A stretch of DNA of 64,000 nucleotides, from the NCBI RefSeq assembly GCF_003363155.1, contig NZ_QRBE01000003.1, positions 124,001 through 188,000 of the forward strand, given 5' to 3'. Each line of letters starts with the position of its first letter. Position 1 is the stretch's first letter. Of the stretch, positions 52,059-59,963 are shown one piece after another. A program made the translations under genes and the position numbers. Below the pieces are notes generated by a model. It searched no databases, had not been told where the DNA came from, and saw only the letters and a program-made list of their open reading frames with translations. This stretch comes from Dyella monticola (GTDB lineage: Bacteria > Pseudomonadota > Gammaproteobacteria > Xanthomonadales > Rhodanobacteraceae).

Positions 52059-52864
52059 GCTACACCTATACGTTCTGGTTCGCCATGGCGGGCCTGCTGC
52101 TTGGCCATGGCTTCGTGGGCATGGGCGTGGGTGCGATCGTCGGCTTCGTGCTCGATAATTTGCGCTTCACCCAGCGGCGCACAGCCATTCCCGAAGCGGG
52201 TGGCTATATTTCGCCGCTGTTCGCGTTGCTGGGGGCCATCGCAAAATCCGACGGGCGTGTGTCCGAAGCGGAAATCGCCATCGCCGAACGCATCATGGCG
52301 CGCATGAGCCTGGACGCGGACGCGCGCCAGCAGGCCGTGCAGGCTTTCAACCGCGGCAAGCAGCCGGAGTTCGACGTCACCGGCCCGATCAACGCATTGC
52401 GCCAATGGGCGGGATTGCGTCGCGACCACGCGTTTCCTTTGCTTGATGTCGTGATCGAAACGGTGTTGGCCGAAGGCAGTCCGTCGCCGGAAAAAATGGC
52501 GATTCTTCGCCAGCTCGCCTTCGCCCTGCGCATCAGCGACATGGAATTGATGGCGCTGATGGCGATGAAAGGCTACGTGTGGCATGGCGCCGCCGGCGCG
52601 GGCGGGCGGGCATATGGCGCGGGCGGCGGCGGTTACGTACCACCGCAACGGAATACACTGGGGCCCGATCCCTACGCTGTGCTGGGCATCACGCGCGACG
52701 CCGACGAGCGCGCGATCAAGCGCGCCTATCGCAAACTCATCTCCGAACACCACCCCGACCGCCTGGGCGACCTGCCCGAAGAGATGCGCAAGCGCGCCGA
52801 AGGGCGCGCCAGCGAAATCAATGCGGCATACGAGCGGATCAAGGCCGAGCGCGGGTTCAAATAG
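52055..52864 (+). CDS. djlA: DjlA: membrane-anchored J-domain co-chaperone
   Basis: 269 residues. N-terminal membrane helix (FWFAMAGLLLGHGFVGMGVG), a TerB-like middle domain (about 50-165: LFALLGAIAKSDGRVSEAEI ... LRQLAFALRISDMELMAL) and a Gly-rich linker. A C-terminal J domain from about 205 (DPYAVLGITRDADERAIKRA) carries the HPD motif in SEHHPDRLGDLP. It stimulates DnaK at the inner membrane. Coupled to the cytochrome c gene by ATGA. Confidence 0.93.
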   Translation: MSYTYTFWFAMAGLLLGHGFVGMGVGAIVGFVLDNLRFTQRRTAIPEAGGYISPLFALLGAIAKSDGRVSEAEIAIAERIMARMSLDADARQQAVQAFNRGKQPEFDVTGPINALRQWAGLRRDHAFPLLDVVIETVLAEGSPSPEKMAILRQLAFALRISDMELMALMAMKGYVWHGAAGAGGRAYGAGGGGYVPPQRNTLGPDPYAVLGITRDADERAIKRAYRKLISEHHPDRLGDLPEEMRKRAEGRASEINAAYERIKAERGFK

Positions 52865-52940
52865 GCCAAACCGGTCCCGGTACAATGGCGGCCTCGCGCC
52901 CCATTGCGGCGCGGCTTCTTACTGTTGGATGTGAGCCGCC

Positions 52941-53609
52941 ATGAGCAAACAAGCCCCCGTTATCGCACCCTCCATTCTTTCCGCCGATTTCGCGCGCTTG
53001 GGGGAAGACACCGCCAGGGCGCTGGCCGCAGGCGGCGATTGGGTGCATTTCGACGTGATGGATAACCATTACGTGCCCAACCTCACCATGGGACCGATGG
53101 TGCTCAAGGCGTTGCGCGATTACGGCATCAGCGCGCCGATCGACGTCCATCTGATGGTCAAGCCAGTGGACCGCATCGTGCCGGATTTCGCCAAGGCCGG
53201 CGCCAGCCTGATCAGCTTCCATCCCGAAGCGAGCGAGCACGTGGATCGCACCATCGGGCTCATCAAGGACGCCGGATGCCGCGCAGGCCTGGTGTTCAAC
53301 CCGGCAACCCCGCTGAACTGGTTGGACCACGTGCTCGATAAGCTCGATCTGGTGCTGATCATGTCGGTGAACCCCGGCTTCGGCGGCCAGAAATTCATTC
53401 CCGAAGCGCTGGAAAAACTGCGTCGTGTGCGGCGTCTGATCGACGACAGTGGCCGCTCGATCCGGCTGGAGGTGGACGGCGGCGTCAGCGCGGACAACAT
53501 TGCCGACATCGCCGCGGCCGGTGCCGACACCTTCGTGGCCGGCTCGGCCATATTCGGGGCGCCCGATTACCCGACGGTGATCGGAAAGATGCGCGCCGCC
53601 ATCGGCTGA
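52941..53609 (+). CDS. rpe: Ribulose-phosphate 3-epimerase
   Basis: 222-residue TIM-barrel metalloenzyme that interconverts ribulose-5-phosphate and xylulose-5-phosphate. Motifs: [80 protein letters not shown] and [20 protein letters not shown], which hold the metal and phosphate ligands. A TACAAT box lies at about 52882. It often precedes trp genes in proteobacteria; here a two-component system lies between it and trpE. Confidence 0.96.
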   Translation: MSKQAPVIAPSILSADFARLGEDTARALAAGGDWVHFDVMDNHYVPNLTMGPMVLKALRDYGISAPIDVHLMVKPVDRIVPDFAKAGASLISFHPEASEHVDRTIGLIKDAGCRAGLVFNPATPLNWLDHVLDKLDLVLIMSVNPGFGGQKFIPEALEKLRRVRRLIDDSGRSIRLEVDGGVSADNIADIAAAGADTFVAGSAIFGAPDYPTVIGKMRAAIG

Positions 53610-53614
53610 AGGGT

Positions 53615-53656
53615 TCTCCAGAACGCGCTCTCCAGAACACGCTCTCCAGAAAAAGA
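53615..53656. repeat. Three 14-bp tandem repeats after rpe
   Basis: TCTCCAGAACGCGC, TCTCCAGAACACGC and TCTCCAGAAAAAGA follow each other directly after the rpe stop. A CCCGGC/GCCGGG hairpin without T-run follows at 53661-53688. Confidence 0.6.
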
Positions 53657-54057
53657 GAAACCCGGCACAGGGGGAAGGCTGCGCCGGGCTGGAGGGGCGT
53701 CGGAAGACGCCTAGAGGAGACACCATCGACAGATGCAGCCTACGCGTCGGCTGAAGGACGGGAGGCTCGGCCGTCAATCAGACTCTGCAAGTTCCACGGC
53801 AATGGACAATGCGTCTGCCACCTATTCGGACCGGCTTCCCTGCCAATGGTTCCACCCCGACGCAAATTTTTTGAATAAAAAAACCCCCTCCGAAAGGGGA
53901 AGGGGAAGTAACACGTCGGACGAGGAACGATCGGAAAAACGGCTTAACTACGCGGTTTGGGTTGTCCGGTGGATCCGTCTCGCCGGATGGCGCGACCGAC
54001 GAACCTCCCTGTGCGCCGGTCGCGCCTGCCTTCCACGGCATGCATCACACGGGAAAC
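53657..54057. other. 401-bp stretch without a clear gene
   Basis: Neither strand carries a convincing coding frame; the plus frame at 53733 is Arg-rich shadow. On the minus strand a stem CCCCT-TTCGG-AGGGG at about 53899-53885 runs into a T-run (to about 53873), a plausible terminator for a minus transcript that would include the small frame at 54058-54171. A small RNA here is possible. Confidence 0.4.
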
Positions 54058-54171
54058 TCAATGAAAAGCCATCACGATGGCCAACAGCAGGGAGCCTAGA
54101 GCCAGCACCACGCGCAGCGGCTCGAACGTGCGAAGTTCGGCATTCGGATCAACGGAAGGGTCTGCGCGCAT
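54058..54171 (-). CDS. Possible 37-residue single-helix membrane peptide
   Basis: From the ATG at 54171: MRADPSVDPNAELRTFEPLR, then VVLALGSLLLAIVMAFH. An acidic and polar head leads into one hydrophobic helix that ends the protein, a design typical of small membrane proteins. The ribosome site is weak (AAGAAA), and a terminator-like stem lies about 160 bp downstream on the same strand. It is divergent from the response regulator. Real gene status is uncertain. Confidence 0.4.
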   Translation of the reverse strand: MRADPSVDPNAELRTFEPLRVVLALGSLLLAIVMAFH

Positions 54172-54346
54172 GGGTGGGTTTCTTAAGTGGCGTTGGCGAT
54201 ATGAAACCCCGATGCGGGGCGCCATGGCCGGCGCGTCAGGGGCGATCGAACGACGGAATGTGGCAGAACCCGGGCAAGCTCCTCGGCCGGCTTGCGCTGG
54301 CCGGTTCCGCATAGCAACCTGCGCGCCATCGTCATGAGGAGTCCAC

Positions 54347-55036
54347 ATGGGACGCAACATCGCCATCGTCGAAGATGAACCCCTTATCCGCGCCAACTAC
54401 GTCGAAGCCCTGAACCGCTTCGGCTACGACACGCGCGGCTACGGCTCACGGCAGGATGCCTCCAACGCCTTCGCCATCCGCTTGCCGGAACTGGTCATCA
54501 TCGACATCGGCCTGGGCGACGAACCGGAAGGTGGCTTCGACCTGTGCCGCGAGCTGCGCGCGAAATCGGCCACGCTACCGATCATCTTCCTCACTGCGCG
54601 CGATTCGGATTTCGATGTGATTTCCGGATTGCGTCTGGGCGCCGACGATTACCTCAGCAAAGACACCAGCCTGCACCAGCTTGCAGCACGCATCGCCGCC
54701 TTGTTTCGCCGCATCGAATCGTTGAAGGCGCCGGCCTCCAGCGAAACCGTCATCGGGCACGGGCCGCTCAAGCTCGAATCCGAACGCATGCGCGTGAGCT
54801 GGAACGATGTGGAAGTACCGCTCACCGTCACCGAATTCTGGATGGTGCACACGCTGGTGCGTTTTCCCGGGCACGTGAAAAACCGCGACCAGCTCATGCG
54901 CGAAGCCGAATTGGTCGTGGACGACGCCACCATCACCTCGCACATCAAACGCATCCGCAAAAAATTCATCGCGGTAGCTGCCGATTTCGATGCCATCGAG
55001 ACCGTGCACGGCGTTGGCTACCGGTGGCGCCCCTGA
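54347..55036 (+). CDS. pdsR: Response regulator of the proteobacterial dedicated-sortase type
   Basis: 229-residue OmpR-family regulator. Receiver with VEDEPLIRANYVEALNRFGY, phospho-acceptor D53 (VIIDIGLGDEPEGGFDL), FLTARDSDFD and K110 region (YLSKDTS). The winged helix ends with TITSHIKRIRKKFIAVAADF and ETVHGVGYRWRP. The unusual IGLGDEPEGG loop and the kinase partner fit the family named for its link to proteobacterial sortases. No sortase lies nearby. GGAG precedes the ATG; its stop overlaps the next ATG by one base. Confidence 0.75.
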   Translation: MGRNIAIVEDEPLIRANYVEALNRFGYDTRGYGSRQDASNAFAIRLPELVIIDIGLGDEPEGGFDLCRELRAKSATLPIIFLTARDSDFDVISGLRLGADDYLSKDTSLHQLAARIAALFRRIESLKAPASSETVIGHGPLKLESERMRVSWNDVEVPLTVTEFWMVHTLVRFPGHVKNRDQLMREAELVVDDATITSHIKRIRKKFIAVAADFDAIETVHGVGYRWRP

Positions 55037-55620
55037 TGCGGCGACCATGGCTATTCGCCGGCCTGCTGCTATGCGCGGGTTCGACCGTCGCCGCGCAGGC
55101 CGATCAGACCATTCATGCCGACGGCCCCGCCGCTGGCACCGCGCCCGCCTGGAGCATCAGCACCGCGGCGCCTGCAGGCTGGACGGGCGACTGCTGCACC
55201 TACGCGCGCGCCATCGGCGTCAACTACGTGCTCTACCAGGGCGCATGGACCGGCAAACCGGAGCGGGTGATGGTACTCAACGTCTGGCCGTCCAAACTCC
55301 CCACGCTGGATGCGGAATTGCAGGACGATCGCAAGCAATACCTCGCGCACGACCCGCACGGCAAAGTAGGCATCTTCGCCATCGACAATCGCCGCATGCC
55401 ATGCCGCGGCGTGCTGTATTCGGGCAGCGATCACATCGACGACGCCATCGTGTTCTGCGATCCGGGCAAAGCCGCCGGCGTTCGCTATAGCTGGTCGATG
55501 GCGATTGATGCGAGCGATCCCATGCGGCAGTCCTTGCTCGATGCATTCAAACGTGTGGCGCAGCGTTCCACCTATACCTTGAGCGCTCAGGTTTCGGGGT
55601 CTGACGGCAAATCACGGTAG
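55036..55620 (+). CDS. Secreted protein between regulator and kinase, unknown
   Basis: 194 residues. A signal peptide (MRRPWLFAGLLLCAGSTVAA) precedes QADQTIHADGPAAGTAPAWS. The mature part has SISTAAPAGWTGDCCTYARA with adjacent Cys, LNVWPSKLPTLDAELQDDRK, MPCRGVLYSGSDHIDDAIVF and DASDPMRQSLLDAFKRVA. Four Cys could form two disulfides. The start overlaps the regulator stop (TGATG) and the kinase begins 10 bp after its stop, so all three form one operon. A periplasmic accessory or ligand-binding role for the kinase is an inference. Confidence 0.7.
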   Translation: MRRPWLFAGLLLCAGSTVAAQADQTIHADGPAAGTAPAWSISTAAPAGWTGDCCTYARAIGVNYVLYQGAWTGKPERVMVLNVWPSKLPTLDAELQDDRKQYLAHDPHGKVGIFAIDNRRMPCRGVLYSGSDHIDDAIVFCDPGKAAGVRYSWSMAIDASDPMRQSLLDAFKRVAQRSTYTLSAQVSGSDGKSR

Positions 55621-55630
55621 ATTGTCGTCC

Positions 55631-57637
55631 GTGAGCCTCCGCCAAAAACTCCTGCTCGTTGCCCTTTGCACCCTCGCACTGCCCATTGCGGGGTGGTTGT
55701 ATGTGCGGCAGATGGAAGCCTTGCTGCGACAAGGCCAGGAGCAGGCGTTGACGGCGACGGCCACGGCGGTAGCGCGCAGTTTGGCGGTTACCGACGTTCC
55801 GCTGCCGCAGCCAGGACGTGGCTGGTATGTGCAGCAGGCGGTCAACCCCATCGTGATCGACGGTTACGGCGATGATTGGGCGCCGATGACGCCGTGGAGC
55901 CAACCACTCGGCAAGCAGGGCAAGCTGCTGCTGGCGGAGGACGACAATGGTTTCTACATGTACATCGACGTACGCGTGGCGCGCCGCACGCGTGCCGATG
56001 CGGACGATGCCAACGCCTTGTCCGCCGATCACATCATTCTCGATCTGGAGCAGGGCGCGCAGCATCGGCGCTACCTGATTGCCAGTGCGGCACCGGGCGC
56101 GTTTACTGCGTTGACGCTTGATCCGCCGGCGGGTGATCTGCCGGATCGGGTGATCGGGCAATGGCAGGAAGATGGCAGCGGCTACGACGCCGAATTGCGT
56201 CTGCCGCGCGGTCTGGGCTTGAGTGCGCTGGGGGTGGGTATCTATACCGCTGCCAACGGCGGTGATCCGCTGGCGGAAGATACCCGTCCGCTCTTGCGTT
56301 ACTCGCCGGATCTTTCCCAGGAGCTGGCCCAGTTGGCGCCACAAGGCGCGCGCGCGCGCCTGCTCGCTCCGGCCGGCTGGTTGCTGGCGCAGAGTGGGCA
56401 GCTTACGACCTCCGGTCCGCAGCCGAGTTGGTGGTCGTCGGTGATGTATCGCTCGCTGCTCGCCAATCCGTTGGAAGATGCCGAAGCATGGACCAGCGAC
56501 GCACCGCGCCTGGATCTGCCCGAGGTACAAACGGCGCGCCGCGGTGCGAGCAGCACGGTATGGCGACAGGGCGAAGAGCGTGACAGCGTGGTGCTGGCCA
56601 CCACCGTGCCGGTCGTGCGCGGCCAGGACGTGGTCGCCGTACTGCTGATGGAACAGGCCAGTCGTGCGGTGCCGTTGCTGGCCAATCGTGCGTTCCTCAG
56701 CCTGCTGGTGACCAGCTTCGGCGTGATGCTGGTGGCTGGCGCTATCTTGCTTTTCTTCGCCACGCGCCTGAGTTTGCGACTCGGCCGGCTGCGCGATGCG
56801 GTGGAACGCGCGCAACTCGACGATGGCCGTCTGGATGGCCAAATGATCCAGGGGCATTTCCCGATGGCCGAAGCCGAAGACGAAATCGGCGATCTGGCGC
56901 GAAGCTTCCAGAAGCTTTTCGAAGCCGTGGGTGGTTATACCGATTACTTGCGCACGCTGGCGTCGAAACTCTCGCACGAGCTCAATACGCCGCTGGCAAT
57001 CGTGAAATCCTCGCTGGATAACCTCGAACACGCCGAACTCTCAGACGAGGCGCAACCCTATCTGGCGCGTGCGCGCGATGGCGTGGCGCGCCTGGGTACG
57101 CTGGTCCGTGCCATGAGCGAAGCCAGCCGGATGGAACGCGCCATTGCCGCCGCCGAACCGGAGGACGTGGACCTGGTCGATGTGGTGCGCGGTTGTGCCG
57201 ACGCTTACCGCCCACTGGCGGGGGCGCGGCGGCTGGAATGCATGCTGCCCGAGCAGCCCGCTCATCTGCACGGCGCGCCGGAGTTGATTGCGCAGGCGTT
57301 GGATAAGCTGTTCGATAACGCCCTATCGTTTACACCCGCTGACGGATGGCTGCGACTAAGCCTGCGTCCGCTCGATGACGGCGCCGAGATCGAGCTGGCT
57401 AACCAGGGGCCGCCACTGCCGGCTGCCATGCAGGGGCGCCTGTTCGATTCGCTGGTCAGTCTGCGCGACAAGGCCACGCCGGGCGATGCGCCACACCTGG
57501 GCCTGGGCCTGTACGTGGTGAGATTGGTCGCTGAACGCCATGGCGGCGTGGCCGCTGCGCGCAACCTGGACGACGGCAGCGGCGTGGCTTTCAGCTTGCG
57601 CTTGCATGGAATGCCGAGGCAACGGCTGGTGAGCTGA
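55631..57637 (+). CDS. pdsS: Sensor histidine kinase of the dedicated-sortase type with carbohydrate-binding-like sensor
   Basis: 668 residues from the GTG at 55631; a TTG at 55622 is also possible. Membrane helix 6-25, then a large periplasmic domain (about 30-350). Its first part (VNPIVIDGYGDDWAPMTPWS, LAEDDNGFYMYIDVRVARRT, SADHIILDLEQG, GYDAELRLPRGLG) follows the pattern of CBM9-like carbohydrate-binding modules. Helix two is at 356-378. The H-box has H449 (TLASKLSHELNTPLAIVKSS), then the N-box (ALDKLFDNALSFTPADG) and G-box (HLGLGLYVVRLVAERHGG). Predicted to sense a cell-surface or glycan signal and drive the upstream regulator. Confidence 0.78.
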   Translation: MSLRQKLLLVALCTLALPIAGWLYVRQMEALLRQGQEQALTATATAVARSLAVTDVPLPQPGRGWYVQQAVNPIVIDGYGDDWAPMTPWSQPLGKQGKLLLAEDDNGFYMYIDVRVARRTRADADDANALSADHIILDLEQGAQHRRYLIASAAPGAFTALTLDPPAGDLPDRVIGQWQEDGSGYDAELRLPRGLGLSALGVGIYTAANGGDPLAEDTRPLLRYSPDLSQELAQLAPQGARARLLAPAGWLLAQSGQLTTSGPQPSWWSSVMYRSLLANPLEDAEAWTSDAPRLDLPEVQTARRGASSTVWRQGEERDSVVLATTVPVVRGQDVVAVLLMEQASRAVPLLANRAFLSLLVTSFGVMLVAGAILLFFATRLSLRLGRLRDAVERAQLDDGRLDGQMIQGHFPMAEAEDEIGDLARSFQKLFEAVGGYTDYLRTLASKLSHELNTPLAIVKSSLDNLEHAELSDEAQPYLARARDGVARLGTLVRAMSEASRMERAIAAAEPEDVDLVDVVRGCADAYRPLAGARRLECMLPEQPAHLHGAPELIAQALDKLFDNALSFTPADGWLRLSLRPLDDGAEIELANQGPPLPAAMQGRLFDSLVSLRDKATPGDAPHLGLGLYVVRLVAERHGGVAAARNLDDGSGVAFSLRLHGMPRQRLVS

Positions 57638-57664
57638 GTTTTATTTCAGGCGTGTGCCACCGCC

Positions 57665-57692
57665 CATCGCCCCGGCTTTCGCCGGGGCGATG
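57665..57692. repeat. Perfect palindrome after pdsS, REP-like
   Basis: CATCGCCCCGGC (57665-57676), TTTC, GCCGGGGCGATG (57681-57692). It lies 27 bp after the kinase stop without a T-run. It shares TTCGCCGGGGCGA with the repeats at 29.8 and 49.5 kb. It may end or protect the upstream mRNA. Confidence 0.65.
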
Positions 57693-57783
57693 GTTAATCG
57701 ACAGCCGTCCGTTCGGGATGAGAGGGAAAGGGCTCAGATCGCCTACAATCGCTGTTCCTGCGTTTCACCGGACTCCCCTCAAC

Positions 57784-59259
57784 GTGATTTCCCGCGACGA
57801 ATTTGCAGCGCTCGCAGCGCAAGGCCACACGCGCATCCCGCTGGTGCGCGAAGTGTTCTCCGATCTGGACACGCCGCTGTCGGTGTACCTGAAGCTGGCC
57901 GATGGTCCGTACACGTTTCTGTTCGAATCGGTGGAAGGCGGTGCAACGTGGGGGCGCTATTCGATCATCGGCCTGCCGGCCAAGCGTGTTTATCGCCTGC
58001 GTGGGCACGAGCTGGAAGTGGAGGATGCGGGCGAAGTGGTCGAGCGCCGTCATCTGGACGATCCGCTCGCCGAAATCGAAAAACTGCGCCAGCAGTTCGA
58101 TGTGCCGCGCCTGCCGCAATTGCCTGCGTTTAGCGGCGGCCTGGTGGGTTACTTCGGGTTTGAGACGATCGGCTATATCGAACCGCGCCTGGCGCGATGG
58201 GATCGGCCCGATGAACTGGGCACACCCGACGTACTGCTGATGCTGGCCGAAGAAGTGGCCGTGTTCGACAACCTCAAAGGCCGTCTTTATCTGATCGTGC
58301 ATGCCGATCCATCGCAGCCGCAGGCGTATGCGCAAGCGCAGCGACGGCTCGATGCGCTCACGCATCGCTTGCGCCAGAGCGGCTCGGCCTACCCGCAGCT
58401 CACGCAATCGACCGCGCTCAACGAGAGCGATTTCAAATCCTCCTTTACGCGTGAAGCGTTCGAGGCGATGGTGGAGCGCGCCAAGGAATACATTCGCGCG
58501 GGCGACATCTTTCAGGTCGTACCATCGCAACGCCTGAGTGTCGGTTTCAACGCACGGCCGGTGGATGTGTATCGCGCATTGCGTGCGATGAATCCCTCGC
58601 CGTACATGTATTTTGTCGATCTGGGCGATACGCAGATCGTCGGCTCCTCGCCGGAAATCCTGGCACGCATGAAAGACGGCAAGGTCGTCGTGCGCCCGCT
58701 CGCTGGTACCCGCAAGCGCGGTGCCACGGATGAGGAAGATCGCGCACTCGAAGAGGAGCTGCTGGCCGATCCCAAAGAGCGCGCCGAGCACGTGATGCTG
58801 ATCGATCTGGGTCGCAATGACATCGGACGCATCAGCGAAACCGGAACGGTGGAAGTCAGCGAATCGTTTGTCGTCGAGCGCTACTCGCACGTGATGCACA
58901 TCGTTTCGCAAGTGCAGGGTGTCGCCAAGCCCGATCTCAGCTACATGGATGTGCTCAAGGCCACATTCCCTGCCGGCACGCTGAGCGGTGCGCCGAAGAT
59001 TCGCGCCATCGAAATCATCCAGGAACTGGAACCCTACAAGCGCAATATCTATGCGGGCGCCATTGGCTGGATCGGCTGGTGGGGCGATGCGGATACGGCC
59101 ATCGCCATCCGTACCGCCGTGATTCAGAACGGCCGTCTGCACGTGCAGGCTGGCGCAGGTATTGTGTACGATTCGGACCCGGCTTCAGAGTGGGAAGAGA
59201 CGATGAACAAAGGCCGTGCATTGTTCCGTGCCGTGGCGCAGGCCGCCAAAGGGCTGTGA
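57784..59259 (+). CDS. trpE: Anthranilate synthase component I
   Basis: 491 residues from a GTG at 57784; the upstream ATG frame reads through a repeat and is rejected. It converts chorismate to anthranilate using ammonia supplied by TrpG. Motifs: tryptophan feedback site near PYTFLFESVEGGATWGRYSI, QVVPSQRLSVGFNARPVDVY, MYFVDLGDTQIVGSSPEILA, RPLAGTRKRGATDEEDRALE, and TFPAGTLSGAPKIRAIEIIQ ELE. A TACAAT box at 57744-57749 is the likely -10. No leader peptide or attenuator was found. TrpG is 2.2 kb downstream. Confidence 0.95.
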   Translation: MISRDEFAALAAQGHTRIPLVREVFSDLDTPLSVYLKLADGPYTFLFESVEGGATWGRYSIIGLPAKRVYRLRGHELEVEDAGEVVERRHLDDPLAEIEKLRQQFDVPRLPQLPAFSGGLVGYFGFETIGYIEPRLARWDRPDELGTPDVLLMLAEEVAVFDNLKGRLYLIVHADPSQPQAYAQAQRRLDALTHRLRQSGSAYPQLTQSTALNESDFKSSFTREAFEAMVERAKEYIRAGDIFQVVPSQRLSVGFNARPVDVYRALRAMNPSPYMYFVDLGDTQIVGSSPEILARMKDGKVVVRPLAGTRKRGATDEEDRALEEELLADPKERAEHVMLIDLGRNDIGRISETGTVEVSESFVVERYSHVMHIVSQVQGVAKPDLSYMDVLKATFPAGTLSGAPKIRAIEIIQELEPYKRNIYAGAIGWIGWWGDADTAIAIRTAVIQNGRLHVQAGAGIVYDSDPASEWEETMNKGRALFRAVAQAAKGL

Positions 59260-59262
59260 CCC

Positions 59263-59937
59263 ATGCGATCCATTGCTCAAGGCTGTAGCTGTTTCATGGC
59301 GCTATTGACGTTGACGTGTGCATCGCCATTGCTGGCGCGTGAAGCATCACAAACCTGGCCGGATACACCGCTCAGCCGCACGCAGGCGCTGGCTGAGCTG
59401 CAAACGTTAAACGCGCTTCTGCTCAGCCATCCCAGTGCCACGCTGACGCTGGAGCACTGGTGTGCCACGCATCATCTGGCGCCGCAGGCGAAAGTCATTG
59501 CCCAGCGTGTGCATGGTGCGGATAAGCCGCTGCCCGATGGCGCGCGCGCATTGCTCGGTATCGGTGCGGATGAGCCGGTGCGCTACCGTCGCGTTGCACT
59601 GAGTTGCGGCGAAGTCGTGTTATCGGATGCGGACAATTGGTACGTACCCTCGCGCCTGACTGCCGACATGAATCACCGGCTCGATACGTCCGACGTACCC
59701 TTCGGTAAGGTTGTGCAGCCACTGCATTTTCGCCGTCAGACGCTTTCCGCCGAGCTGTTGTGGTCGCCGTTGCCTGAAGGCTGGGATATGGGTGCGCCAT
59801 TGCCGTCGACGAGTGACAAACCGTTGGCGATTCCCGATCACGTGCTACAGCACCGCGCGGTGTTGTATACCGCCGGCAATCAACCTTTCAGCCTGGTGAT
59901 CGAAAGCTACACGCGCGATGTACTTGCGCGGCCCTGA
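59263..59937 (+). CDS. Secreted protein with possible chorismate-lyase-like fold
   Basis: 224 residues with a signal peptide (MRSIAQGCSCFMALLTLTCA, SPLLA). The body has VRYRRVALSCGEVVLSDADN, WYVPSRLTADMNHRLDTSDV, PFGKVVQPLHFRRQTLSAEL and NQPFSLVIESYTRDVLARP. The arrangement of strands, including a ring-substrate-like RRV...LSDADNWYVP, recalls UbiC/UTRA-type folds, but export makes an enzyme of ubiquinone synthesis unlikely. It starts 3 bp after trpE and is probably co-transcribed. Function unknown. Confidence 0.65.
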   Translation: MRSIAQGCSCFMALLTLTCASPLLAREASQTWPDTPLSRTQALAELQTLNALLLSHPSATLTLEHWCATHHLAPQAKVIAQRVHGADKPLPDGARALLGIGADEPVRYRRVALSCGEVVLSDADNWYVPSRLTADMNHRLDTSDVPFGKVVQPLHFRRQTLSAELLWSPLPEGWDMGAPLPSTSDKPLAIPDHVLQHRAVLYTAGNQPFSLVIESYTRDVLARP

Positions 59938-59963
59938 CGGTGCGTTGGGCTTGACGATTCACG

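Noticed and set aside
53733-54314. 193-codon plus-strand frame before pdsR
   Set aside because: Arg/Ser-rich composition, crosses a minus-strand terminator-like stem, and has no recognisable domain.
57638-57783. Possible trp leader peptide and attenuator before trpE
   Set aside because: No short frame with tandem Trp codons was seen, and the hairpin there belongs to the dispersed repeat family.
59263-59937. Calling this gene ubiC (chorismate lyase)
   Set aside because: It has a signal peptide and only a loose fold resemblance, so a cytoplasmic ubiquinone-synthesis enzyme is unlikely.
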